Source: Polymyxa betae (Eukaryota > Endomyxa > Phytomyxea > Plasmodiophorida > Plasmodiophoridae). Taken from it: DNA of 64,000 nt. Where the stretch lies: contig RBZT01000633.1 of NCBI GenBank assembly GCA_003693705.1, forward strand, positions 207,280 through 271,279. Reading direction: 5' to 3'. Position numbers and translations under genes: made by a program. A model generated the notes under the pieces. That model was not told the origin of the DNA. It was given only the letters and a program-made list of their open reading frames with translations, and searched no databases. Positions 34,077 to 45,160 of the stretch are shown piece by piece (position 1 is the stretch's first letter; every line of letters starts with the position of its first letter).

Positions 34077-35177
34077 ATGAATCAAAAGATGAGTGGAGCG
34101 AGCCCTTGTACACCGGGAGTTATCTTTACGCGAACGCAGCAGATCAATAGTTCTCTAGAAGAAGTCCAAACGATGCTTAAACGAATCGTCCCGGGCATCA
34201 GGCAAAAGCACAAAACGAACCAATCATGGACGATCGACTTCGTAATTACGGTTGCTTTAGAAAGCGTCGTTTCGAAAAATAGTTTCCAACAAGAAGCGTT
34301 CACATGCGACCGAACAAAAATCAGGACGGAAAGTCTTTGCCTATTAAGAAATCATGCAGACCAATTAACGGTCAGGTCATGCTATTGATGCGAACCTGGT
34401 TCGGGGCCTCAGACGAGAAGCAACGCAAACGGGCGATAAACGTTCTAATCAGCCATTGCGCCAGGATACCGAGAAGCAATTGGAAAAGAGCCGACACATA
34501 TTCGTGAATGGGGTCACGAAGGTATGCTCAGCCACATGGTGGGATTCCGCAATCGGTGTCGGTTCGCAACGCTTCCAAACATCTTGACAGAATCTGGGAC
34601 GATGGGGATGAGGCTCCTGTCAGGGCCGAATCCTTCACGCCAAAGTCACCCGGGACATCTTTGCAACGAAGATATCATTTCAAGAATTCTGTCACCGGAA
34701 TGGGACTCCGAGCAACGATGTCGAAACAATGACCACCATTCTTCGACCGTTCGTACGACGCCTGAGACTGTCAAGTGCAGATGAAAATCGCTGAACACGC
34801 CGACATCGATATTGGCGAAGAGGATATCGGTGATGGCGCCGGTACGATTCATTGTTTGAAATTCTTGGTTGCATCTAACTGACTCGTCCATGACATTAGA
34901 TGAGTGGCTCGTCCTGGCTATGCGACCCGGCGCTTACACATGCTCCGAATGCGATCAGCGATTTACTGAAAAAACTCTGAACAGGCACATGTGAACGCAC
35001 ATAGGGCAAAAGACGTTCACTTGCGATTTCTGCCAACGGCAATTTAGCAAGCATGGCCATCTGAACAGGCACATGCGAACACACACAGGCGAGAAGACGT
35101 TCGATTTCTGCCAACGACAATATCGTGCGAAAACCAAACAAAACCAATACTGTAACAAATACAAAATGCAGGAGTGA
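34077..35177 (+). pseudogene. Decayed C2H2 zinc-finger gene
   Basis: From ATG at 34890 one frame runs to TGA at 35175-35177, broken once by TGA at 34992-34994. It encodes tandem C2H2 fingers with the usual linker: TCSECDQRF...LNRHM(stop)TH, TCDFCQRQFSKHGHLNRHMRTH, TGEKTF, then a third with only one Cys pair left (DFCQRQY). Finger 1 also lacks one residue between Cys and His, and the stop falls where finger 2 has Arg (CGA to TGA). Upstream (34077-34890) several short frames, one with FTCDRTKIRTESL, look like further worn coding sequence. Intact relatives are DNA-binding transcription factors. UGA read-through or recoding is an alternative, but other genes here use TGA as stop. Confidence 0.65.
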
Positions 35178-35325
35178 CAAATGGTTTGCAAACTTGGCTC
35201 GAAATATACGCGATCCACCATTGTTGAATTAATAGTCGTCGTACTTCAACAAACAGATTCGGCACTATTCAGACAAATGTCAGATAATTTATTTCAGTCT
35301 TTTCACTCAAATAATACAATGCAAT

Positions 35326-36844
35326 TTATTCCTTCTTGGACTTCTCGGATTTCTTCTCCTTCTTTCCCGATTTCTTATCCTTCTTCTCTTTCTTCTCTTT
35401 CTTCGATTTCTTCGCCTCTTGTTCCTCAGAGGCCTCGGATTCCTCGATCTTTCGCTTCTTGGACTTGGTGTCATCAGTCATCATGACAACATCAGCACTC
35501 TGATTATAACCACGTCCAGCTTGTTCATTACGAACATACTTGGTTTGATCAACATGGACAGTGGATGGTGCCGAAGTCCTGATACCTTCTAACGTCCTCA
35601 ATCGCGCTTCAACTTTCTCACGATTTGCAAATGCAATGGTAGGTCCGTCAACATCACCAAGAGCATCAACACGAGCAGCTAATGACGTCTTTCCTGCTAA
35701 TACACGACTAATCTTGCCCTTATTCTTGGGTGCACTTTGACCAACTAAGCTTGCATGATAAATAAGACCGTACTTGGGAGTCTCATGTTTAGTCTTTAAA
35801 GCACGGAATAGAGCCTTTTCAGCACCAAGAATCTGTACAGTTGATGCTGGCGCTTTAGCGAGATTTAACAATGATCCAGCGTGTGCAATAAGACGAGCTC
35901 CAACTAGTTCACCAACCATAACAGTTAAGTTAGGTGCAATGGCAGCCATACGATTCTTGATATAATCGTATAATGTTGTACGATATTCTGAGATAGAGAT
36001 AACTTGATCACACAATGCTTCAATATGTTCAATATCATCTTGTGAGATCTCGGTACCCATTGAGAGCTCAGCAGCTTCTTTAACTTCTGTCTCGGTATCT
36101 TCATCCATAATAGATGAGAGATCGCATTGAGCTGCATTAGTCCGCACTCCCATTTTCTTAACAATCTTGGCATACAATAATGTATCGGTGACAATCTTGA
36201 CCAACTCTGGGAAATGCCATCCATACCATTCACGTACACGCATAGCATACGTGTTCAACTCTTTATCGAGTTCATCCAATAAAGCAATAGCTTGAATGAT
36301 CATAGTATCAACCTTATCAGGTGAGAATTTGATCTTATGACGGGATAAAGAATGTGATAGACCCAATGTCATAGTACGTAACTCATTATCAGGTAGACCA
36401 GTTAATAGTGCAGATAGTTGAGATCGAATACCACGATATAATTGTTGAACAGCTGCATCACATACACATGGAATACCTAATTTCTCCTTGATTAAGTTTC
36501 CCAATGTTGCATCAGCAACAGCAAGCTTATCAGAAAGGTTCTTCTTCACGATCGATTTCTTCAAGAATGATTTCAGCTGTTTGGAGAGAGTCCCTTCGCA
36601 GAGAGATGTAGCAGCTTCCAAAGCCTCATTGGTATCCTTGAATTTCGAGAAATCCTATAATACAAATTCAGAATCAGGTTGTGTAGTCATGCAATGTATC
36701 AGGACTGACCTGGAAGGAGATGAATTTATTGGCCTTGGCCTCGTCCTGGAAATGCTCGAAGATCGAATCAACATTGGCTAGCTTGGAGTCTTTAGTAGTC
36801 TTAAAGAGAGCATATCCAGCTGGAGTCTCATATAGAACCAACAT
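35326..36844 (-). CDS. NOP58: Box C/D snoRNP core protein NOP58
   Basis: Two exons, 36710-36844 and 35326-36654, with a 55-bp intron (join FISFQ-DFSKF). It starts MLVLYETPAGYALFK, as in all NOP58. The NOSIC/Nop domain follows (LDELDKELNTYAMRVREWYGWHFPEL, YAKIVKKMGVRTN, NRMAAIAPNLTVMVGELVGARLIAHAGSL split here by motif, ASTVQILGAEKALFRALKT, YGLIYHASLVGQ). The C-terminal tail is Lys/Glu-rich (KKSKKEKKEKKDKKSGKKEK), the usual KKE tail. NOP58 pairs with NOP56 and fibrillarin to 2'-O-methylate rRNA. Length about 475 aa is normal. Confidence 0.97.
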
Positions 36845-37843
36845 GGTCGGTTAATCAATAGGGCCAGCAACAAATGTGACAGCCCTCAAGATCCTTCCGA
36901 CAATGACGATTTTCCGGGGAGTCAAAACAAATGATTAACAATGGGACGTCGCAGTCCGTGACGGACTCCGGCCATCGCAACTTTTTTGGAAATTTTATGC
37001 AGTTTTATGAATTATGATGATAGTCTGTATGGCTAATTTTCTGGGCCTTTCATTTTAGGAATTCGGGCTCTCAGGTTTCGCCTTTGTCACTAATAAATCC
37101 TTCCAATTATCAATTTCGGTTTCTTACAGCTATTAACTAAAATTAAATTGGTTTATGGTAGTTGAAATGGCATTTGGTAGCTGGATAAATTCGGACTCGA
37201 ATTGCCTTAAGCAGACGAGAAACGAATGAAAGTCTTCGAGAAATCACTAAACGGGACGCTGAGGATATGATCATGATCAGATATGGACTCTGCAAGCCAT
37301 CGACGAACAGAGAAGGGAATGTTCAAGAGAAAAGGCATCGAAAAATGTAAGATAACGCTGACTTAATATGAAGTTAGGCGAGATTTGTCTAGATCCAGAT
37401 TGATGCAAACCATGCTCGGCAAAGCTTGCACTGAGAGCGTCTTCAATTAATTAGGCTATGAGAAATGATATGGTGTCGGGAGTCGATATGATCTGGGATG
37501 TGATTCTTCGTTAAAGACTTGAACAGACGCGAATAATTAGTCAAAAATGATTTACGATGAACAAGACTCCTGTTCCAACCAAGATAGAAATTAGAAAGTG
37601 AGCTCAGTAACATAATTGGAATGAAGGAAGAGGGCGCAGCCCCAACCTGCCTTTTGAAGTCATCAGCATAAAAGCTTACACAATCCATTCGACGTGATTC
37701 TCTCATCATTGTCGGTGGATCTGTCTTATTGACATTTTTATTCGGTCCCATTCGACTATCATCTGCAGGTTTCAGCCGAGCCTGCTGTTGGCTGTATCTA
37801 AATCAAAACCTGGCTATTTTACGATTCCTGTCCAGTACACAGA
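36845..37843. other. Intergenic between divergent NOP58 and H+-pyrophosphatase
   Basis: Nearly 1 kb, probably holding both promoters. A 102-codon minus-strand frame (37443-37751) has no domain support and is not called. Confidence 0.4.
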
Positions 37844-40800
37844 ATGCGAAACGAATTTAGGCCAAGATCGGTAGCCTCAACGAGGGGTCAAAACGGCAAC
37901 GATGTACCATTTTCTGGCATCAACATCGTCGATGATGGGTACGATTTTGAAAGTGGGCTAACTTCGAAAATGGTATCCACACAGCTGCTACCGCTCTGAT
38001 GGTCTGCTATCCCCTAATCGCTCACTTTTTTCTCAGGGGTATTCCTCCAAAGATTATTCTACCGAGAAGTTCGACCAATATATGATGATGCTGTGTATCG
38101 TTTGCTTCGTCTGTATCTTTTTTGGGTTATTTGCTATTTCTGGAACTGGCAAACTCGTCGTCTGTTTCGTTATGTTGGTCTGTGCTGGAAGTTTCTATTT
38201 CTGCTCATACCTGATGAAATGGATTATGTCGAAAGACTCGGGTTCTCCTCAAATGCGCGTGATCTCTGATGCCATCCAGGAAGGCTCAGAAGGTTCATCA
38301 AAGGACTTATATCACAACGAGTAGCACTGATCACCCATATTAGGATTTCTACGAACACAATATTCAGCGATCGGTTATATGGCTGTACTTGTTGCTGCCG
38401 TCCTGTTTATTATCTATCTATTTCGTGAACAATCTTCTGCTTCAGTTGGATCTTTTACTCTTGCCTTCGTAACAGCGCTTTCCTTTCTATTAGGTACATA
38501 GGTGCCAATAACTATCAGAACTTAACTTAACCTTGAGCAGGATCATTTTGTTCTGCTATGGCCGGCTTTGTTGGAGTTTGGGTTTCAGTTCGTATTAACA
38601 TACGGGTGGCAAGTGCTGCAGCAAACCATAACTATTCAGGTATTTGACTCTCAAGATATTATTTTGTTATAGTTATACGTTATAGATGCTCTGCGGTTAT
38701 CATTCCGAGGTGGCGCTGTGTCATCTGTCCTATCTGCAGCTATGTGTATCACTGGATTGTGTGCACTTTACATTTGCTTTCATCTATTGTTTGTTGTTTT
38801 TGGAGGTGATCGTCATTGCTTTTTCCCTTTGAATCGGTTACCAATTATCCGGTTTCAGGAGTGCCTCCACAACAAATCCCCATGATGATGGGCGGGTATG
38901 GCTTTGGAGCCTCATTTGTCGCCCTATTCATGCAACTTGGTGGTGGTATTTACACCAAAGTATATTATATTTGCTACTGTTATCGTTTCGCTAACCGGAA
39001 ATAAATAGGCTGCAGATGTTGGTGCTGATATGGTCGGTAAAGTTGAAAGAGATATTCCTGAAGATGATCCCAGAAATCCTGCTGTGATCGCTGATCTGGG
39101 TAACTCTCGGCCCATTTGCTTTGCTTGTATGTCAACGTTCTTAGTGGGCGATAATGTCGGAGACTGTGCTGGCTCGATGGCAGACGTATTCGAAAGCATT
39201 GCAGCAGAAATCATAGGTCTTTATGTCTGTAGTTTTTCAATTTATTGGTTACGCTGCATATAAGGTACCATGATTTTGGCAGGGTCATTGGCCTATAAGT
39301 CGAATCTGGATTCTCCTGAGAATTTCATCTTCTTTCCACTAGTTATCCATGCATTAGACTTGATTATCAGTGGGATTGGCATAATGTTAGTTCGCAGTGA
39401 AAACGACCGAGAGGTGATATACGACTTTAGCCGTTAGAACCTAAACTCAAATCTTTTGTAGGATCCTCTTTTATCTATGAAAAGAGCATACGGTTTATGT
39501 ATTGGAATCGCTGTGGTTTCCTTCTTCATTATGACCCGATTGCTTCTGTATGATCGCTCTGCTCCCAGTGCTTGGTGGCACTATGGACTCTGTGGGCTTG
39601 TCGGCATTATCTGTTCATATCTCTTAGTGGTTAGTTGCCTGATGCGTTTCTTTTATTGTAATGTAAACTGTGTTAGATCACAACACAGTATTACACTGAT
39701 TACTCTCACTCGCCTGTCAAGAAAATTGCTGCTGCATCTGCCACGGGTCATGGTACTAATATTATAGCTGGGATCTCTGTTGGAATGGAATCTACGGCTC
39801 TTCCTGTTGTTATTATTTCAGTATCGCTTCTGGCTTCTTATGGCTTAGGGGCCACATCTGGTTTTACAAGCAATACTTCGGTCTGCTGCGCGTTTTACCA
39901 GATGATAATGTTTGAAAATTGATCTGTAGGGCCTATTCGGAGTTGCAATTGCAACGATGGGAATGCTTTGTACTGCTGTTTTTATTCTCTCAATGAACAA
40001 TTTCGGCCCCATTGCTGACAATGCTGGTGGAATTGTCGAAATGAGTGAGCAACCCGAATCTGCTCGAAAGATTACAGATCGATTAGATGCAGTTGGCAAT
40101 GTCACAAAAGCTGCAACTAAGGGGTATTATTGCACTTTTGTCTGATCTTATCTGTAATTGTTAAGCTCCTCTCTTAGGTACGCTGTTGGTGGCTCTGCTC
40201 TAGCGTGTTTTGTGTTATTTCAAGCTTTTCTGGATGAAATTAACGAGTTCGCTAAGACTCCATTACATGTTGTTGACATTGCCAAGATTGAAGTCATTAT
40301 CGGTGGCATGATAGGGATCGGATTGGTTTTTCTCTTTACTGGTTGGGCTATTGATGCTGTTGGTCGTACTGCCCAGGAAGTGGTCGGTATCTTTCTTGAT
40401 ATCTATCATTATCAATTCAAAAATATCAATGCTAGGTATGGGAAGTTCGAAGGCAGTTTAAAGAGAATCCAGGAATAATGGAACGAAAAACCAAACCTGA
40501 ATATGGCAAATGTGTTCAAATTGTTACCAGAGCTGCACTCAGAGAGATGATTCGACCTGCAAGTCTTGTATGTTCTTAGGCTTCACCGTTCTGTAATTCT
40601 CTGATAATAACTTATAGGCGCTGTTCTGCCCGATGGTCATTGGAGTCTGTTTCAAATGGATTGGGAACGCAACTGGAAGACCTTTACTTGGTGTTGAAGT
40701 TCTGGCATCATTCCTACTTTTCTGTACATTAACTGGACTTGTAATGGCCATTTTTCTGGATAACAGTGGAGGCGCCTGGGATAATTGCAAAAAATTGATC

Positions 40801-40965
40801 GAATCAACTGGCGGGAAAGGGAGCGAAGTACATAAAGCGGCCGTAACTGGTGACACTGTTGGCGATCCATTCAAAGATACAGCTGGCCCAGCATTGCATG
40901 TCATCATTACAACAATGTCAACCACAGCCCTAGTCCTTGGGCCAATGTTTATTGGATCAGAATAA
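37844..40965 (+). CDS. Membrane-bound H+-translocating inorganic pyrophosphatase, K+-independent (type II)
   Basis: About 14 exons with introns near 45-65 bp, traced in frame from [12 protein letters not shown] (37844; first exon ends 37972, second begins 38037) to FIGSE. Landmarks: [72 protein letters not shown]...[16 protein letters not shown] (substrate and Mg binding), [15 protein letters not shown]...[34 protein letters not shown], and [24 protein letters not shown]. The enzyme splits PPi and pumps H+ into vacuole or Golgi-type compartments. TKAATKG, with Lys where K+-dependent enzymes have Ala, marks the K+-independent class (AVP2-like). Animals and yeasts lack it. Confidence 0.95.
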
Positions 40966-40997
40966 AGAGCACATATCTTTGTACAATGGGGACTTAT

Positions 40998-41510
40998 TTA
41001 ATGGCTATACTTCCAAACAGCTGCAATAGCAGCAGGAACAACAATCGCAACAACATACACGTATTTCCAGATACCTACATCGCCACTCTCTGCGACAAGC
41101 TTGGATCCTAGTTTCCTCGCTTCCTTGTTCCTCTTGAGCCCTGCTTTGAAGACATCCGATGGGTCTTTAACCTCAGCACCCTATGAAGTTTTTAAGATGT
41201 GAACGTAAAAGTTAGCAGTGAATAACCTCGAGAACGCCCACAAGCAGGGTCTTTAACTGATCTCGCGCAGGCAGAGAATGATTCATATCTTCAAAATCCT
41301 CAGTGGCATCGCCACCAGCATGATTAAGAACAATATCGGGACCGCCTGGATGATCTTCAACGAAACTTGTTACATTATAGACATTACCATGGATGCTAAT
41401 CCATGCGTCCTTTTCAGTGTTATGCTGCTTCAGCTCGTCCTGACCGCAATCAGCATTGACGAGCACAATAAGACGAGCTGACTGACCTGCGTGATTATTC
41501 TGGATGCCAT
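40998..41510 (-). CDS. Tail-anchored cytochrome b5
   Basis: Three exons: 41487-41510 (MASRIITQ), 41236-41439 and 40998-41180, with introns of 47 and 55 bp. The heme domain has DAWISIHGNVYNVTSF, then VEDHPGGPDIVLNHAGGDATEDFEDMNHS, giving both axial His residues (HPGG and the His in NHS). The C-terminal tail has one membrane span (YVYVVAIVVPAAIAAVW) followed by KYSH, the plan of an ER tail-anchored cytochrome b5 that feeds electrons to desaturases and hydroxylases. The second intron donor is GTTCTC. Confidence 0.93.
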
Positions 41511-42936
41511 TGCTGGGGTTGATGTAAATGGCAGAGACTTGGCAATTAAGGAATGATTGGAATGAGGATGGACGGATGGCGTGATAAGTCTGCAGCAGCA
41601 ACAGAGCAAACCCTGTATATATATATCATCAGGGCTGCGTCCGGGATTTCTCAAACATCAAACGCATCAGCACATTCACATTGCCGTTTGTTACCATGTA
41701 GGTTTCATCTGCCAAGACCCAAACCATATAACACTAGAGTATTGGGTCAATAGACAAGGGTCTCCTCTATCAACATTTATATAATGAAGAGCTATTTATG
41801 TAAACACAGATATTTCTATCATACAGCGCAGGCAATCTTAAACCGACGACTTGTATCCATTTATTTTAAGGGGTTGCGCAGGAGTCCGCCCCAATGGAGA
41901 AAGAAAATTTTGAAGACCTTTTTGCTTTTTAACTTCAAATTTTGTAGATGTGGACATAGACAAGTCTGCCGAAGCGCCGTCTGCATCAGCTTTTGAATTC
42001 AGGATGATATTGATTCGACCCACGTACTACTGTTTGCTGCCGTTGTTTATTTGATTCACCAGTTATCAACTAACCAGAATGAGGTCGATTTATCTTGAAT
42101 AGCGTTGCTCGAATTGTAATTGACGCTACACTTCAGACTTGAATATTAGTACCTAACCTTTGCATTGTAGTTGTCCCTTCAGCCGGTCGCTGCGGCGTCT
42201 GTCATCAATACTTCGGACTCTCGTTGATGACGATGTTGATGAAGATGACGAAGAACAGACCATGGAAACGTCCCTCAATCCCTCCAAGACCATATTCTAG
42301 ACATTAGGCGGAAAATCCAATCTTTTTACACTAGTTGACGACGATGAATCAGAAGTATGTTTTCAATAGTCGTCATTTACTTTCTAAAATATTGTTTTGT
42401 AGTGTTCGGGGTCGTCTTTGACTATGGCTTTACAGTTAATTACAGCCAAAGTTTTGCAGTGTAATCAGGATGAGGATGATACCATTGAACAACCGTTAGT
42501 CATAGCAAAATCATCTGTCCAGAGCCTGTTATAATCAATGTGATAACATCGCTGCAATCGGAGGAGTTTTCTTCGAACTTTATTACAACCACTTCCAAGT
42601 CGCCTGATAAGCCAAAAGATAGACCAGCTCAGCGATTGTTGACATTTCCTCCCTCAGAAGAGGGAATCAATTTCTCTATCTCGACACCTCCAGAGACAGC
42701 GTCTGCTGAACTTGATCAATTTGAGCTTCTATCACCCGCACGTCGAATCATTTATCATGACCATACCACTGAATGACGCGAAATATTCGACTTTATATTG
42801 GCACGATTGTCATCGGTGGAGATGACGGCAATAAGACAGTTGATTGACTCGATTGGGATTCCAAATGACAGAGCATGAGGCGAAGGTCGCCATGGAGCTT
42901 AAAGCGTAATCTCAATATTAAAGGGGGAATGCAGAT
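41511..42936. other. Unresolved stretch, possible small acidic-protein gene
   Basis: Plus-strand segments between about 42180 and 42776 look protein-like: LVDDDVDEDDEEQTMET, GGKSNLFTLVDDDESE, then DKPKDRPAQRLLTFPPSEEG and SAELDQFELLSPARRII to a stop at 42776. An in-frame TAG lies between the first two, and splice sites around it are not convincing. It could be an acidic nuclear protein gene or its remnant. Nothing recognised at 41511-42150. Confidence 0.3.
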
Positions 42937-43717
42937 GTGATGACTAACAGGTTCAGCGATGTATCTCTGGACGCCGCCGACAGCGTGGTCGAGCTGGCCC
43001 GAGCCCTGTTGCACAGACAAGTCCAGCACAAAATGCGCGTTCCGGATCCCGGGCAGCGCCCAATCTGGCCCGACGTACTGAATGAGAACTTCGACAGTCA
43101 GCAACGTCGCGATTACCGTTTATGGGCGCTGCTGTTGACAGGTCTGGTCAACTCCGGTGATATTGGAGGCCAACACCTATTTTCTTACTTCAGTAACTAT
43201 CTCAAAGAGTGCGAAACACGTTTTTTTTTCACGAAATTATTCTTCACAAAATGAAAGATTTACAAGATTTTAACGTATTTTCAGTTGAAGTATTTTTTTG
43301 TCAAATATTTTCTCTAGATGGCGTGACGACTCATTTTTTAGTTTTCGTGAAGTCTTTTCAACAAATGTGTCGCTCTGACCGTTTTCAGGTTACCCAAGAT
43401 CAATTCAGACCAATTTGCGAACTTCGCTGACGGATGCACCATTCTTGTGTCATCAGCCAAAGCCAAATTCAAGCCCCATTATCCAGACGTTCTTGGTAAA
43501 TTTCGAGCTAGCCGCTAATACCAAGATGTCTCACATCAATTGGGCAAAAGTCTTCAAAAATTATCAAAGCCCTGAAGATGAGCATATGCGACTTCTTATA
43601 AATCTGGGAACCTTCATGTTGTCCAAGCTCGTCTTCCAGCCACATCAACTGCTTCAGATCAAGAATCTGCATAAGCAACTTAACATTCCGATGGATGCTG
43701 ACCTCTTTCTCCAGTGA
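42937..43717 (+). CDS. Unrecognised two- or three-exon gene
   Basis: The first exon (start MMTNRFSDVSLDAADSVVEL) is rich in coding character and relatively GC-rich: ARALLHRQVQHKMRVPDPGQ, RPIWPDVLNENFDSQQRRDY, LWALLLTGLVNSGDIGG. An intron probably follows the YLKECE segment (near 43215-43390). The last exon gives TKMSHINWAKVFKNYQSPED, MRLLINLGTFMLSKLVFQPH and DADLFLQ to a stop at 43717. Helical and soluble; no family recognised, and the join between exons is not settled. Confidence 0.4.
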
Positions 43718-45160
43718 TATGAAAACCGTTCCCGATCTATCATCCGCTTGAAATCTGCTGTTTTAAGAATATAAATTTTTCTCTCTCATCTTTAATACAT
43801 CTCGATGGTTTTAGTTGTTACCGACGCTGCTTACGAATTTGTTGTAAATTCGTTGGCAACCGCTGTATGGTGTTGATCCATGTTGCTATCAGGGTAAAAG
43901 CTCACATTTGTAGAAGTCGATAGGATAACCTGTTTCTTCTCATCGTTAGACCTCGCAGCGTTCCGCATTCTTGAACCGAAATAAATAAACGTTGTTTACT
44001 GAGTTTCTAAACGTCCATTTCTGTCATTTTATCAAATGTTGTCATGGAAATTTGTTATATGTGATTCCAAGGCGCACGATCGGTTCCTGAAGCTCTAAAA
44101 GGCCCTGTAGCAGCGATGTTTGTTTGCCATAGCTGCTTAAATATTTGATGACCTCCAGCATAGAGATAACGACAAGTGATGATATAACACAGATCAATAT
44201 GAAGAATTCCGACCTTCAACTTGATTAGATTTGACACCATGAACGATTTAACCAGTTGATATAATTAGTACATCTAGATGACGACTTTTAATAAGAGATG
44301 TGTCATAGACTATGTGCAGCATCGATTGACTTCACGATTAGATTCAATAAAGGCCAGAATGATCTTCGATCATCCTTTAAGCAATTCATCGCAGAGCTTG
44401 AACGTCTCACAATTACAGAGGCAAGTGCTCGATAAACTCCATTGATTATGAGAATCTGTTTGTGCTGCTGACCAACGAGATTCCCATCGCAATCCCTCTG
44501 GAATCAGGTGAATGAATTCCGCACGACCAATATCAATATGTGAGTTTGCTCTTCCAATTTTAATGCCTCTTCAGCCGTCTCCGTTCGATGTCAAGATGTG
44601 GTATTTAGGTCGATTCGGATGAATATGTTTTCAGATCGTTTGAGATGCTGTGAATGTCGCTCACTGAATATTCACTGTCTACAAGTGATATGAGGTTGTT
44701 TGATTCTCCCTGATTATTGTGTAGTAGAATATTGGCAGATTTAATGAATCATCATAACAAATGGGCAGTTGATGTCCTTGTATCACAGTTTCTGGTCTAA
44801 TTCGATTTCTGTATTTGTAGGAAAATGTTGTATCAATCTGACTGCATATTCTATAATACAATTGGGCCAACCAAACACCTGGTCTACAACCGACGTATCA
44901 GCGGGAGATATAAGAACAACTCAACTTGATTGAGCAGCTATGGAAGGTCCCAGGGTTCGTATCGCAGCTGTCTTAAAAAAATCTCGTTTCTTCCTAAGCT
45001 CGAGATTTCGCAATTTACGTGGTTAAATTCTGTTGTTGGGCCCAAAGACCTCTGAGTACCACTCCTCGGTTGAACATTGCCTGCACTGTAGGTTGGTGAA
45101 AAATGTAGTAATTGCTACAATGATACATTGATGAATAGAATACACAGTATATAATTTAAA
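43718..45160. other. No supported gene; scattered minus-strand frames
   Basis: About 1.4 kb. Minus-strand segments such as YRICSQIDTTFSYKYRNRIR and VIQGHQLPICYDDSLNLPIF (44679-44870) and LIKLKVGILHIDLCYIITCR (44055-44240) read like protein but are separated by stops and show no shared frame. They may be pieces of one larger leftward gene or a decayed copy. No RNA gene recognised. Confidence 0.3.

Noticed and set aside
37443-37751. Minus-strand frame of 102 codons upstream of the H+-pyrophosphatase
   Set aside because: No domain, no splice logic, and it lies in the promoter gap between two divergent genes.
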